64,000 nucleotides of DNA from Melghirimyces profundicolus (GTDB taxonomy: Bacteria; Bacillota; Bacilli; Thermoactinomycetales; DSM-45169): the NCBI RefSeq assembly GCF_003054245.1, contig NZ_QBKR01000011.1:1-64000 (forward strand), given 5' to 3'. The translations under genes were made by a program, and so were the position numbers. The notes beneath the pieces were generated by a model that saw only the letters and a list, made by a program, of their open reading frames with translations, did not search any database and was not told where the DNA came from. Of this stretch, positions 42,568 through 51,692 are shown piece after piece (the stretch's first letter is position 1; the number at the start of each line of letters is the position of its first letter).

Positions 42568-42828
42568 TCAGATCTCTTCCTTGCTGACGATGGCCGACAG
42601 AGCCTCCACCGCTTCCTCCGCGTCGGAACCTTCGGCGGAGATGGTGATTTCGGCACCGTTGGACACGGCCAAGCTCATGATCCCCATAATGCTTTTCGCG
42701 TTCACTTTTTTGCTGTCTTTGCTGATAAAAATCTCCGATGAATACTTATTGGCTTCCTGGACGAACAGTGCGGCCGGACGGGCATGCAAACCTGTTTTCA
42801 ATTGGACGGTAACGTTTTTCTCAGCCAT
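42568..42828 (-). CDS. crh: HPr-like protein at the crh locus, His15 retained
   Basis: 86 residues, 62 bases after whiA. TVQLKTGLHARPAALFVQEA and KKVNAKSIMGIMSLAVSNGA are very close to Crh of Bacillus, the catabolite-repression HPr with regulatory Ser46 in K-S-I-M-G. In B. subtilis Crh the residue after G-L is Gln; here it is His, the PTS phosphorylation site of HPr. So this protein may serve both as a PTS phosphocarrier and, as Ser46-P, as a CcpA cofactor. GGAGGGATCCCT precedes the start. Whether a separate ptsH exists elsewhere is unknown. Confidence 0.9.
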   Translation of the reverse strand: MAEKNVTVQLKTGLHARPAALFVQEANKYSSEIFISKDSKKVNAKSIMGIMSLAVSNGAEITISAEGSDAEEAVEALSAIVSKEEI

Positions 42829-42893
42829 AGGGATCCCTCCTGGGTTGAATTGGTTGATATGAGAATCTCAGGGAACCTGAGTCGGATCACTTA

Positions 42894-43829
42894 TCACTCG
42901 GATTTGACTTTCAGTTTCCCGGCGATTTGGTCCAGCTTTCGCAAACGGTGGTTAATCGCCGACTTGCTCACTTTTTTGGGCAACATCTGTCCCAGTTCCG
43001 TAAGGCTGACTTCGGGATGCCGGAGCCGCGCCTCCGCCACTTCCCTGAGCCGATCCGGCAATTGATCCAGACCCAGCTCTTGCTCGATGAGCCGAATGTT
43101 TTCCACCTGTCTCATGGCAGCCTGGATCGTCTTGTTCAGGTTTGCCGTTTCACAATTGACAAGCCGGTTGACCGAGTTTCGCATGTCTTTCATGATGCGG
43201 ACGTCCTCAAAGGCGAACAGGGTGCGATGGGCACCGATAATGCTGAGGAATTCGCCGATTTTATCCCCTTCTTTTATATAAACGACAAACCCTTTTTTTC
43301 GTTCGAGCCATTTGGCATGAAGATGATAACGGTTCATCAGGTCGCACAGGTGCTGACTGTGGTCCTCGTAGGCGGTCACAATCTCCAGGTGGTAGGAACC
43401 GCTGTCGGGATTGTTGACCGACCCCCCCGCCAAAAATGCCCCCCGAAGATAGGCGCGGCGACAGCACTCGTTTTTCACCAACGCCGGGTGAATTCCGCCG
43501 ATTCTTTCCAGCCCTTCCCCCAGTATGTGCAAATTCCGGAGAATTTTTTCCGCACCGGTGAAAATACGGATCGCGTAGGTATTGTTTTTCTTCAACCGGG
43601 CTTTTTTCCGGATCAGCACTTCCGGTTGCAGCCGATATTGCTTTTTCATCAGGCTGTAGGTTCGGCGGGCGATCGAGTTGTTTTCCGTGGTTACTTCCAG
43701 ACCGATCCGACCGTTCCCGATCTGGATGGTTCCGTTCATTCGCACCAATGCCGAAAGTTCAGCCCGGCGGCAGCAGGAGCCGGTCTCGGTTCGTGTCAAC
43801 TCCTGTTTGGTGGCGGATGCAAAGGACAT
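42894..43829 (-). CDS. whiA: Sporulation/cell-division regulator WhiA
   Basis: ATG at 43,829 is chosen ([23 protein letters not shown] ten bases upstream); ATG 43,835 is an alternative. About 311 residues. The N-terminal two thirds is a LAGLIDADG-like fold without endonuclease residues ([40 protein letters not shown]); the C-terminus is an HTH ([20 protein letters not shown] and [12 protein letters not shown]). In Bacillus WhiA affects division and chromosome segregation. It follows yvcK by 38 bases. No anomalies. Confidence 0.95.
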   Translation of the reverse strand: MSFASATKQELTRTETGSCCRRAELSALVRMNGTIQIGNGRIGLEVTTENNSIARRTYSLMKKQYRLQPEVLIRKKARLKKNNTYAIRIFTGAEKILRNLHILGEGLERIGGIHPALVKNECCRRAYLRGAFLAGGSVNNPDSGSYHLEIVTAYEDHSQHLCDLMNRYHLHAKWLERKKGFVVYIKEGDKIGEFLSIIGAHRTLFAFEDVRIMKDMRNSVNRLVNCETANLNKTIQAAMRQVENIRLIEQELGLDQLPDRLREVAEARLRHPEVSLTELGQMLPKKVSKSAINHRLRKLDQIAGKLKVKSE

Positions 43830-43866
43830 GTCCATCACTTCCTTCAATTTCCGGTTCCCACGGTTT

Positions 43867-44835
43867 TCACGGGTGAACCAGATTGACGATCCAACGGTTC
43901 AGTTTGGCGGCATCATGACGGATCACGGTTTCGATCTGCATGAGATCATCCGCAATGACCTGACAACCAAAAGCCTCCAACACTTCCACGTCCGCCCGGA
44001 CCATGGCCGCCCCTTCCTCCGCGTAACGCTTCAATACGGCGGGCGGCGGAACTTTGTTGTTGACGATCACCACATCGAAAAACCCTTCCCCTACATGATC
44101 CACGATGGCGGACACATGATCGGAGGCCGTATAGTCGTCCGTTTCGCCTGCCTGAGTCATGACGTTGCAGATATAAATTTTCTTCGCCGCGGACCGGTGG
44201 ATGGCCTCTGCCATTCCCTTGACCAGCAAATTGGGGAGAATGCTGGTGTACAAGCTTCCAGGACCGATGATGATTCCGTCGGCTTCCTCGATGGCCTTCA
44301 ACGCCTCGGGCAACGGGTGGGCTTCCTCCGGTTCGAGGTAGACGCGGCGGACTTTTTTGCCCGCTTTGGGGATCAGTGACTCCCCCTTCACCACCGTTCC
44401 GTCATCCATCTCGGCGCACAGCACCACTTCCTCTTCCGTCGACGGCAACACCTGACCCCGCACCGCCAACACCCGGCTCATGTATTGGATGGCATGATTG
44501 AAGTCTCCGGTGATTTCTTTCAGGGCCGCAATCATCAGGTTTCCCAGATTGTGCCCGGCCAAGCCGTTCCCGTTCCGAAAACGGTGCTGAAGCACCTTTT
44601 CCAAAAGCGGTTCCGTATCGGCCAGTGCCACCAATACATTCCGTATGTCCCCCGGCGGAGGCATCCGAAGGTCGGTCCGGATCCGCCCCGAACTCCCCCC
44701 GTCGTCCGCAACGGTGACAATCGCCGTGATTTCGACGGGAAGTTCCTTCAAGCCGCGCAACATCACGGCCAGACCGGTCCCCCCTCCAACCACAACCAGT
44801 CGCGGTTTCCTGCCGGCGATTTCCCTTGTTTTCAA
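43867..44835 (-). CDS. yvcK: Gluconeogenesis factor YvcK (CofD/UPF0052 family)
   Basis: A 322-residue Rossmann-type protein: [76 protein letters not shown] and [20 protein letters not shown] match YvcK. In relatives it binds UDP-sugars, regulates GlmS through YvcJ/RapZ-linked circuits and is needed for growth on gluconeogenic carbon and for cell shape. It lies between rapZ and whiA, 23 bases from rapZ, in the conserved order. All motifs present. Confidence 0.95.
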   Translation of the reverse strand: MKTREIAGRKPRLVVVGGGTGLAVMLRGLKELPVEITAIVTVADDGGSSGRIRTDLRMPPPGDIRNVLVALADTEPLLEKVLQHRFRNGNGLAGHNLGNLMIAALKEITGDFNHAIQYMSRVLAVRGQVLPSTEEEVVLCAEMDDGTVVKGESLIPKAGKKVRRVYLEPEEAHPLPEALKAIEEADGIIIGPGSLYTSILPNLLVKGMAEAIHRSAAKKIYICNVMTQAGETDDYTASDHVSAIVDHVGEGFFDVVIVNNKVPPPAVLKRYAEEGAAMVRADVEVLEAFGCQVIADDLMQIETVIRHDAAKLNRWIVNLVHP

Positions 44836-44858
44836 GAATGGACACCTCTTTGAAACCC

Positions 44859-45737
44859 TCAGCCGCTCTTCTGGATGTCCCGATGCGCGACACGGGTCTG
44901 TTCATGCTCCGAGAATTGCCGATTCAGATATTCGGCAACGGCGACAGAGCGGTGTTTTCCTCCAGTACAGCCGATCCCCACCACCAGGCTGGTCTTTCCT
45001 TCCCGGTGATAATGGGGAAGGAGGAAGGAAAGCATATCGGTCAGTTTATCAAGGAATTGCCGTGTCTCTTCCCATTTCATTACGTAATCGTAAACATCCT
45101 GATCTTTGCCGGTCCCGGGTTTCAGCGACTCAACATAATGGGGGTTGGGCAAAAACCGGACATCGAACACCAGATCCGCATCGATCGGGATCCCGTACTT
45201 GAATCCGAAGCTTTGGAACGTGACGGCCAACCGGTTTTGGTCCGTCTGATGGAACCGGGCCACTATCTTTTCTTTCAGCTGAGCCGGTTTCAACTGGCTG
45301 GTATCAATAATCTGATGGGCCCGGCCTTTGATCTCTTCGAGGAGCTCCCGCTCCAGCCGGATGCCGTCCATCGGCGTCCCCTCCGGAGAGAGCGGATGCC
45401 GCCGGCGGGTTTCCTTGTACCGGCGAACCAGCACCTGGTCGCCCGCATCGAGATAAAGGATCTGGTAATGAATCCCGTGGTGTTTTTCCAAGGTGTCCAG
45501 GGACTCGAACAACGAGGAGAAAAATTCCCGACCTCTCAGATCAATCACCAGGGCGGCTTTTTGGAGCTGTCCGCCGGATTGTTCCAGCAGTTCGGCCAGT
45601 TTCGGGAGCAAAACGGGCGGCAGGTTATCGATGCAGAAGAAACCAAGATCCTCCAGGCTTTGCAACGCAACGGTTTTGCCAGCCCCGGACACACCGGTGA
45701 TCACCACCAGGTTGATCTCTTTGTTTTCGGAAGCCAT
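44859..45737 (-). CDS. rapZ: RNase adapter / nucleotide-binding protein RapZ (YvcJ)
   Basis: 292 residues. Walker A GVSGAGKTVALQSLED is near residues 15-30, FFCIDNLPPVLLPKLAELLE follows, and the C-terminal domain has DADLVFDVRFLPNPHYVESL and GIGCTGGKHRSVAVAEYLNR. In Gram-positives YvcJ hydrolyses nucleotides and affects competence and amino-sugar control; in enterobacteria RapZ guides RNase E to GlmZ. The start ATG 45,737 has GGGTGACGGGAG upstream. It is followed by yvcK. Sequence intact. Confidence 0.95.
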   Translation of the reverse strand: MASENKEINLVVITGVSGAGKTVALQSLEDLGFFCIDNLPPVLLPKLAELLEQSGGQLQKAALVIDLRGREFFSSLFESLDTLEKHHGIHYQILYLDAGDQVLVRRYKETRRRHPLSPEGTPMDGIRLERELLEEIKGRAHQIIDTSQLKPAQLKEKIVARFHQTDQNRLAVTFQSFGFKYGIPIDADLVFDVRFLPNPHYVESLKPGTGKDQDVYDYVMKWEETRQFLDKLTDMLSFLLPHYHREGKTSLVVGIGCTGGKHRSVAVAEYLNRQFSEHEQTRVAHRDIQKSG

Positions 45738-45777
45738 CTCCCGTCACCCGCCTTCCGTCCGTTTATTATATGAACAC

Positions 45778-46734
45778 TCAGCCCAAGGTTTCCCACTTTG
45801 CCGTCAAACCCGCGGCTCCGATCAAACCGGCATCGTTTCCCAGTTCGGCGGGCAGAATGCGGACACCGGCGGCCGCATGAGCCAGGGTGTGACGGGCATA
45901 GGCTCGGCGCAGGGGCGAAAAAAGCCGCTCCTTCGCCCGGGAGACCCCACCTCCGATGATAAAGGCGGCGGGGTTCAACACCACGGAAAGAATGGACATC
46001 ACCTTCGCCAGTGCATCGGTCGCCCGGTCGATCACCGTCAGGGCCACAGGGTCCTCTTTATCGGCCGCCTCAAAGATATCGCGGGCTGAGATCGTCCCCT
46101 CCCGCACCTGGACTTCCAGCTGCGATTTTCTCCCTTCGGCGACTGCCTCTTTCACCAGGCGGACCATACCCGTGGCGGAGGAAACCGTTTCCACGCATCC
46201 CCGTTGGCCGCAGCCGCAGAGAGCTCCGTCCTCTTCCACCCGGATGTGTCCGATTTCCCCCGCCAGACCGGAAACACCGTGAACCAGTCGTCGACCGGTG
46301 ATGACCCCGCCTCCGACTCCGGTGCCGAGAGTGATGCAGACCAAGTCTTGCAATCCGGCGCCGGCGCCGCTCCAAGCCTCTCCCAAAGCGGCCACGTTGG
46401 CATCGTTGTCGATGGCGACGGGAATGTTCAGTTCCGCCTCCAAGTGATCTTTCACCGGCATGTTTTCCCAAGGGAGGTTGGTCAGGCGAATGATTTTCCC
46501 TGCAGGGATGTCCAGGAATCCCGGCAACCCCAATCCGAGTCCGGCTACTTGCTCCCAGGAAATCCCGGCTTCCCCGGCAATGCGTCTCGCTTGGAAAGCC
46601 ATTTGGGACAGACCCGCTTGCCCGTCGGACGGGGTGGGTGTCTCGGCCTTGTGGAGAAGGCGGCCTCTCTCATCCACCACCCCCAACTTCATCGTGGTCC
46701 CGCCCACATCGATTCCGATGAATCTCTTCCCCAT
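45778..46734 (-). CDS. glcK: ROK-family glucokinase
   Basis: ATG at 46,734 gives 318 residues; the longer frame lacks a site. MGKRFIGIDVGGTTMKLGVV is the phosphate-1 motif, IDNDANVAALGEAWSGAGAG and LVCITLGTGVGGGVITGRRL the glucose/ATP part, and the zinc-binding ROK loop is HIRVEEDGALCGCGQRGCVE with Cys-Gly-Cys-x-x-x-Gly-Cys. It phosphorylates glucose to glucose-6-phosphate. In Bacillus subtilis glcK is elsewhere; here it lies between the nudix gene and rapZ, joining glucose uptake to the yvcK/crh carbon-control cluster. The end (AGLTAKWETLG) is natural. Confidence 0.93.
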   Translation of the reverse strand: MGKRFIGIDVGGTTMKLGVVDERGRLLHKAETPTPSDGQAGLSQMAFQARRIAGEAGISWEQVAGLGLGLPGFLDIPAGKIIRLTNLPWENMPVKDHLEAELNIPVAIDNDANVAALGEAWSGAGAGLQDLVCITLGTGVGGGVITGRRLVHGVSGLAGEIGHIRVEEDGALCGCGQRGCVETVSSATGMVRLVKEAVAEGRKSQLEVQVREGTISARDIFEAADKEDPVALTVIDRATDALAKVMSILSVVLNPAAFIIGGGVSRAKERLFSPLRRAYARHTLAHAAAGVRILPAELGNDAGLIGAAGLTAKWETLG

Positions 46735-46852
46735 GGTTTTCCCGATCCCTTTCCTTCGAGATGAGTTCAATCTTTCTTTGGTTGTCGCTAAACTTGGTAT
46801 GAATATACTCGATTGGACAAAAGGGGTCAAGCCGGGACAGTATCCGTCCCTC

Positions 46853-47314
46853 TCACGGAAGGTTGTGGTGAAGCAGTTCTTCATTTGGGTTATATACCAT
46901 CCGTCCGATCAACATTTTGGAGTCTTTCAGCAACCGGGTCAAGATCTCGTGATCCATGCCGGAAGTCGGGAGATTCGGCACCGCCTCCAGCGGTTGCCAG
47001 CACAGTTCCCCTTCTTCCGACCGCTCCAACAGATCCCCCCGGCAGCGGTCTGCACGAAAGGTAAACAACATCCATTCCTTCTCCAGACGCCCTTGTTTTT
47101 CCACACACATGGTAAAGACGCCGCACAAGGAGGGGGCTTCCAGCATCAGCCCCGTCTCCTCGCGGTATTCTCTGCACACGGTCTCCAATACGGTTTCCGA
47201 TGGTTCCATCTTTCCGCCGGGGGCGACCCACCACCCGCGTCGGGGTTTCTTCAGGAGCAACACCTGCCCGTTCTGTATCAGTAAACAATTCGCAACACGC
47301 TGCATCCGATTCAC
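46853..47314 (-). CDS. Nudix hydrolase (YvcI-like)
   Basis: 153 residues. The nudix box GGKMEPSETVLETVCREYRE followed by ETG fits G-x5-E-x7-R-E-U-x-E-E-x-G exactly, so a Mg-dependent pyrophosphatase acting on a nucleoside diphosphate-X is expected. The opening RVANCLLIQNGQVLLLKKPR and WWVAPGG are typical of MutT-type house-cleaning enzymes. Its place ahead of rapZ-yvcK-whiA matches yvcI of Bacillus, with glcK inserted between. Substrate unknown. The ribosome-binding site is GGTGAATCGG-like and modest. Confidence 0.9.
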   Translation of the reverse strand: MNRMQRVANCLLIQNGQVLLLKKPRRGWWVAPGGKMEPSETVLETVCREYREETGLMLEAPSLCGVFTMCVEKQGRLEKEWMLFTFRADRCRGDLLERSEEGELCWQPLEAVPNLPTSGMDHEILTRLLKDSKMLIGRMVYNPNEELLHHNLP

Positions 47315-47337
47315 CTCTGCCGTGAAAACTCCCCCTC

Positions 47338-47367
47338 AAGAAAAAAAGCGGGTTGGACGCAACCCGC
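47338..47367 (-). terminator. Terminator of the CBS gene
   Basis: GCGGGTT / AACCCGC stem on the minus strand, then seven T residues. Confidence 0.8.
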
Positions 47368-47466
47368 AGCCGTTGGGAGTCGAAGAAAAGCGCGCGGTTC
47401 CCCATTCCCATTATACATGAGTACCGCCGGGAGAGACCAACACTCCCGGCGGCCGTTGATATTTCT

Positions 47467-47946
47467 TCAGGGGGTACGGCTCTTCTTTTGCTTCAGTGCC
47501 ATATTTTCCAGAAACTCCTGTTGAAAATACTCCGTCACCTTCTCCATCAACACCCTCCGGGTCAGGATTCCCAAAAAACGGTTGTTGAGGTCGATGATCG
47601 GAATATAGGGACGGTCCAGCAACACATCGAAGGCAAAGGAAAAGATCGAATTGGGCAGGATCCCGGAATGGTTCTGGTTCATGGCATCCCGGACTTGGAA
47701 CTCATCCAGACGGTGAAAGCGGAAGTCGTTACGGTTCAGCATAAAATCCAGAATATTGGTTTTGCTGATCACCCCGTCCACTTTTCCCTCCTCATTAATG
47801 ACGGGAACGGAAGCATATCCCCTTCGGGTCAGGACCAACAGCGCCCGTTCCAGTGTCCAATCGGGATGAACGGTGACCACCTGTTCACCGGGGATGATCA
47901 GCGAGGAAATTTCCCGGTCAAACAGACTCGACAATTTGTTTCCCAT
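47467..47946 (-). CDS. cbpB: CBS-domain protein, CbpB/DarB-like
   Basis: ATG at 47,946 is preferred over 47,976, though both sites are weak (GAAGG). The 159-residue protein has two CBS motifs: IIPGEQVVTVHPDWTLERAL, LVLTRRGYASVPVINEEGKV, DGVISKTNILDFML, then FQVRDAMNQNHSGILPNSIF and PYIPIIDLNNRFLGILTRRV. The layout matches YkuL/CbpB (DarB), which binds c-di-AMP and, when free of it, activates Rel and PycA (family knowledge). It is monocistronic with its own terminator. Nothing links it to a neighbour. Confidence 0.75.
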   Translation of the reverse strand: MGNKLSSLFDREISSLIIPGEQVVTVHPDWTLERALLVLTRRGYASVPVINEEGKVDGVISKTNILDFMLNRNDFRFHRLDEFQVRDAMNQNHSGILPNSIFSFAFDVLLDRPYIPIIDLNNRFLGILTRRVLMEKVTEYFQQEFLENMALKQKKSRTP

Positions 47947-48110
47947 CTGTACACAACCTTCGCCTCGGAATCTCAAGGTGAAAATAGAAACAAAGGTTCC
48001 GTTTGCTGGGCATCCTTTCCAGCATCCATCATATCGCCCGGTGCCCGGTCAAGTCAAGCACCTGCCAGAACCGAATAGATTATTACCCCCGGGCTCGGTT
48101 TTCAAACCTC

Positions 48111-48140
48111 AAAAAAAGTCTCCGTTCATGCCGGAGACTT
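48111..48140 (-). terminator. Terminator of the thioredoxin-like gene
   Basis: AAGTCTCCG / CGGAGACTT stem, 7-base loop, then seven T residues on the minus strand; it overlaps the last codons of the gene. Confidence 0.85.
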
Positions 48141-48461
48141 GTTGTCCATCATCACCCGCTCCAGAAACAGAGGGATGTTTTCTTCCTTTTTCGCTTCCCT
48201 GCTGCGAAGCCGTGCGATCTCCACCCCTTCACGGAAAACGATGAACGCAGGCACGCCTTTGACACCGAATTCCTCAGCGATCTTGCGGGCTTCGTCCACA
48301 TCCAATTCCCCAAACCGGAAGGTTTTCCCGAACCGGGTTTCCAAATCGGGCATGAAAAACTTGATCCGTTTGCAGTCAAAACACCATGAAGCGCTGAACT
48401 CCACCACTTTTTCCCCGCTGGAGATGAAAGGGCGGAACGTGTTGTTGTCCAGTTTTTCCAC
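48126..48461 (-). CDS. Thioredoxin-like protein
   Basis: 111 residues with the fold order of thioredoxin: VVEFSASWCFDCKRIKFFMP with the redox pair C-F-D-C, ELDVDEARKIAEEFGVKGVP and the cis-Pro segment AFIVFREGVEI. The active-site pair differs from the classical C-G-P-C, so it belongs to the YtpP-like or other small thioredoxin-like group and its reductant may differ. No signal peptide, so cytoplasmic. GGGGGGAGAG lies upstream. It follows the TPR-HTH gene by 19 bases, so the two are likely one operon. Confidence 0.85.
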   Translation of the reverse strand: MEKLDNNTFRPFISSGEKVVEFSASWCFDCKRIKFFMPDLETRFGKTFRFGELDVDEARKIAEEFGVKGVPAFIVFREGVEIARLRSREAKKEENIPLFLERVMMDNKSPA

Positions 48462-48480
48462 GACTCTCCCCCCTTGGGCT

Positions 48481-50223
48481 CTACTTGGAGCTCCAGGAAA
48501 ATCGGGAACCGTCTCTTGTCACCCGGCACGTCTTCTCCAATACCCGTACATGCCGACCGACGGTGGAGGAGGAGACCTCGTGTTTTCGGGCCACCGATTC
48601 CTGCGTAATCGCGATTCCGTGAAGCCGGGCGACCACGTATTCCAATGCGGCCGCCCAACCTTCCACTTTGCGGATCTTGGGAAGGTTGGCGTGATTCTTT
48701 CGAAGAAACTCGGCCCATATGATCTGGGCATCGTTTAATTGACTGATGTCATACAGACCGTCCATCCCGTTCAGACAACACTCCAACACCTTTTCCCAAG
48801 CCTTCAGCCAAACCGGAAGTTCCCGGGTCAGTTCACAGGGGGGGATGGTCAGTTCCCGGCCGCCGAGTATGGCCCGGTAAGGCCCCTTAGCCTCCATTTG
48901 CTGAAGGACGTAGAGGGCGATCCGTTTCAATTCATCCTCTTCATCCTGTTTCATCAGGAAGCTCCGGAGGACCTGTTCCACTTCCCGGTCGGCAATCCAC
49001 TCAAACACTTGCAAAACCTGGAGTTTCGTTTCTTTGTCCCCGTGATTCAGGGCCCAGAAAAACGAAGAACGGATCAGGGGATTTTGCCGGATCTGGTCAG
49101 GCAAGGTATTCTGTTGACGGTCCAGCTGTATCAGTTGTTCTTCGAAGGGCAGCTGGTACTGATAGCTCACCGTGGGAACGTTCTCCGGCGGAAATGGCTC
49201 CCAGTGGTCCAATTGGTTGAGATAGAAGACGGGGATCTCCGAACCGGGATCCAGATCCCTGGCCATTCTCCAGTAATTTCGTGCCCGGTCAAACCGTTTT
49301 GTGTTCAAAGCGGCGGCAGCCGCATAATGGTACAGGCTCGGATCGGGCCGTTCCTCCCGTTTCAGAAGTTGCCGGAACAGGCGGTATGCCCCTTCATGTT
49401 CCCCCAGGATCCCGAGGGTGGTTGCCAATTTATAGGTGTGTTCGGAATGGAAAGGCACCCATTTTTTCAACATTGCCACCAGCCGGTTCCGATTTTCCCG
49501 GTCCCCGCGGTGCTGGAGAAAGACGGCCAGATTGCAGAGGGCATGAAGGTTGTTGGGATCGGCGGTGAGGACACGGTCAATCGTGTCCACGGCTTTATCC
49601 ACATCCCCGGCGTAATAATAAGCCAAAGCCAGATTGTTCATGCCCGCGTGGAAATCGGGATATTCTTCGACCAGTTTCTCCAGTACTTCTTTGGCCTGCA
49701 AAAACTGCCCCGCTTCCAGATATCGACGGGCTTCGTCGTGCCTTTTCAGCCACTCCTGCTTCGGCTTCGCTTGCGGCCGGCGGGGTTGCCGGCCCAATTC
49801 ATAGGCCAGCATTTCCAACATCTCTTCCGCCTCGGCCGCGAACTCACCCCCGGGATCTTCTTCGAGATATCGGATCAGACATTCTTCGGCAAGCTCAAAA
49901 TCTTCCAGGTTGGCTGCGTTGTTGGCCATGTAGAACCAACACTCCAGCAGATCCGGATCCACCTCGGTCAGGATGGTCTCCAAAACTTCGTTGGATTCTT
50001 CAAAGCGGCCCATTTCGGAGAGGATTCCGGCCAGGTTGCACTGGTTGACCGGATTCTCCGGTTCCTTCTCCACGGCCAGCCGAAAATACTTCAACGCTTT
50101 ATCGTAGCGATGGCGGTCCAAAGAACGGACGGCCCGCTCGAAGAAAAAGCCGGCGTCCAAACGGAGCCTCACTACCTTGCGCCCTTTGGCCTGCCTCTTA
50201 ACGTCTGCATGCTGTTTTTTCAT
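48481..50223 (-). CDS. TPR protein with a C-terminal helix-turn-helix (YvcD-like)
   Basis: ATG at 50,223 (GGTGGGGAATGCG upstream) gives 580 residues. TPR units run from about 20 to 330 (FFERAVRSLDRHRYDKALKY, CNLAGILSEMGRFEESNEVL, MNNLALAYYYAGDVDKAVDT, LATTLGILGEHEGAYRLFRQ). A middle HEAT-like part follows (LIRSSFFWALNHGDKETKLQ), and the end is an HTH (IAITQESVARKHEVSSSTVG, RHVRVLEK). The order, TPR first and DNA-binding last, resembles Bacillus YvcD, of unknown role. It lies after prs and before the thioredoxin-like gene. It may be a scaffold with regulatory function; no partner can be named. Confidence 0.8.
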   Translation of the reverse strand: MKKQHADVKRQAKGRKVVRLRLDAGFFFERAVRSLDRHRYDKALKYFRLAVEKEPENPVNQCNLAGILSEMGRFEESNEVLETILTEVDPDLLECWFYMANNAANLEDFELAEECLIRYLEEDPGGEFAAEAEEMLEMLAYELGRQPRRPQAKPKQEWLKRHDEARRYLEAGQFLQAKEVLEKLVEEYPDFHAGMNNLALAYYYAGDVDKAVDTIDRVLTADPNNLHALCNLAVFLQHRGDRENRNRLVAMLKKWVPFHSEHTYKLATTLGILGEHEGAYRLFRQLLKREERPDPSLYHYAAAAALNTKRFDRARNYWRMARDLDPGSEIPVFYLNQLDHWEPFPPENVPTVSYQYQLPFEEQLIQLDRQQNTLPDQIRQNPLIRSSFFWALNHGDKETKLQVLQVFEWIADREVEQVLRSFLMKQDEEDELKRIALYVLQQMEAKGPYRAILGGRELTIPPCELTRELPVWLKAWEKVLECCLNGMDGLYDISQLNDAQIIWAEFLRKNHANLPKIRKVEGWAAALEYVVARLHGIAITQESVARKHEVSSSTVGRHVRVLEKTCRVTRDGSRFSWSSK

Positions 50224-50301
50224 CGCATTCCCCACCCAACAACAGGGTTTTGAGGTCATTGCATACGCGTTGCTGAAAAGTATACCATATCCTGCGGAAG
50301 A

Positions 50302-51252
50302 TTACATACCCGCCCTGAAAAGGGTGCTGATGGAACCGCCCCGCTCAATCAACCGGATCGCTTTGGCCAAAAGGGGGGCCACCGACCGAACCGTAAAAGA
50401 TTCCGGCAGCGTCTTTCCTGCGGTCGGGACGGTATCGGTGATCACCACTTCCCGGATTGCGGGATGATCCAGTTTGCGGACCGCATCACCGGAGAATACC
50501 GGATGTGTGGCACAGACGGTGGCGGCCCGGGCGCCCTTCTCCCGAAGCCCTTCGATCACACTGACAATGGTACCGCCTGTATCGATGATATCCTCGATGA
50601 TGATCGGAGTGCGCCCGCTCACCTTTCCGACGATATGAGTGATACTGGCTTCGTTATGTTGAGGGCGTTTCTTCATCATGATGGCGAAGGGGGCATCCAG
50701 ATAGGTGGCCAGTTTTTCCGCCGTCTTCGCACGGCCGGCATCCGGCGAGACCACCACGGGATTCTCGATCCGCTTTTTCTTCAGATATTCGGTCATCAGG
50801 TCCAGAGCTGTCAGGTGATCCATCGGGATGTTGAAAAACCCTTGGATCGCCGGGGCATGGAGGTCGATGGTGATGACACGGTTCACACCCACCGTATGTA
50901 ACAAGTCCGCCACCACCTTGGCGGAGATCGGCTCCCGGGGCGCGTCTTTTTTCTCCTGGCGGGCATAGCCGAAATAAGGAATGACGGCGTTGATGGAACG
51001 GGCGGAAGCCCGTTTTGCCGCATCCACCATGAGCAAGAGTTCCATGAGATGATCGTTGATCGGGCGGGACATCGTCTGCACCAGAAAGACATCGGCATTC
51101 CGGACACTTTCTTCGTAATGAATGTAAATTTCCCCGCTTTTGAAGCGCCGGATCTTGACCCTGCCCGGCTCCGTATCCAAACATTCCGCCATTTTCTCCG
51201 CCAGCTCCGGGTTGGATGTGCCGGAAAAGAGCATGAATCCTCTGGAATTCAT
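50302..51252 (-). CDS. prs: Ribose-phosphate diphosphokinase
   Basis: ATG at 51,252 follows AGGGGGGGTCCG; 316 residues. MLFSGTSNPELAEKMAECLD, RFKSGEIYIHYEESVRNADV, the ATP site RQEKKDAPREPISAKVVADL, VVVSPDAGRAKTAEKLATYL and the PRPP loop IIIEDIIDTGGTIVSVIEGL are all present. It makes PRPP from ribose-5-phosphate and ATP; PRPP is the substrate of HisG. The main prs of Bacillales lies with glmU/gcaD, so this is probably a second copy placed behind the his operon. The sequence GRV-K-I-x-R-F replaces the more common D-G-E-x-x-V, so it may be a divergent paralogue. Confidence 0.88.
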   Translation of the reverse strand: MNSRGFMLFSGTSNPELAEKMAECLDTEPGRVKIRRFKSGEIYIHYEESVRNADVFLVQTMSRPINDHLMELLLMVDAAKRASARSINAVIPYFGYARQEKKDAPREPISAKVVADLLHTVGVNRVITIDLHAPAIQGFFNIPMDHLTALDLMTEYLKKKRIENPVVVSPDAGRAKTAEKLATYLDAPFAIMMKKRPQHNEASITHIVGKVSGRTPIIIEDIIDTGGTIVSVIEGLREKGARAATVCATHPVFSGDAVRKLDHPAIREVVITDTVPTAGKTLPESFTVRSVAPLLAKAIRLIERGGSISTLFRAGM

Positions 51253-51485
51253 CGGACCCCCCCTGCCGTACCCCGACCGTATTTCCATATTCAAGTTGTT
51301 TTTCCAATCGGATATTCCTCGGATTTCCTTTATTGTACGGAAGGAGAAGGAGCAACGTCAAGCTCGGGTCCGCCCCCCTTTCTCTTTCTCCTCTTTTCTT
51401 ATAAACGGTGGGGATCTTCCGGCGGCTTCAACAAAAACTTTTTCTCCACAAAAAACACATGGATGAACCGCACCAAAAGCTGGAA
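51253..51485. other. Intergenic region upstream of prs
   Basis: No supported gene; T- and C-rich tracts near 51,376-51,404 and 51,420-51,460. Confidence 0.4.
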
Positions 51486-51638
51486 TCGTTGTGAAAAAGT
51501 GAGCGGCAGCATTTACCCAAAGCCGCTCCGGCTGCTGTCCTGCAGAGATGCAGGCACTGTCCGCTCCGCAAAGTCGCTATTTTGGGTAAACGCTTCCCTT
51601 CTTCTGAGAGACTGACCATAAATCACAACGGCTTCCAG
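51486..51638 (+). repeat. Dispersed repeat, copy D, with inverted ends
   Basis: Starts CGTTGTGAAAAAGTGAGCGG and ends AATCACAACG, giving an 8-bp inverted end repeat CGTTGTGA / TCACAACG. Inside, ATTTACCCAAAGCC and TTTTGGGTAAAC are also inverted, flanking GGCTGCTGTCCTGCAGAGAT. It has no 53-55 bp units. Length about 145 bases. Confidence 0.75.
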
Positions 51639-51661
51639 TTGCCCGAACAACAGTCAACGTC

Positions 51662-51692
51662 TGCAAAAAACAAAACGGGACCCGTGGGTCCC
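51662..51692 (-). terminator. Terminator of the his operon
   Basis: GGGACCC / GGGTCCC palindrome on the minus strand, then GTTTTGTTTTTT. It starts at the hisIE stop. Confidence 0.85.

Noticed and set aside
48739..50253. A 504-codon plus-strand frame antisense to the TPR-HTH gene
   Set aside because: The TPR repeats on the minus strand are convincing; this strand is not.
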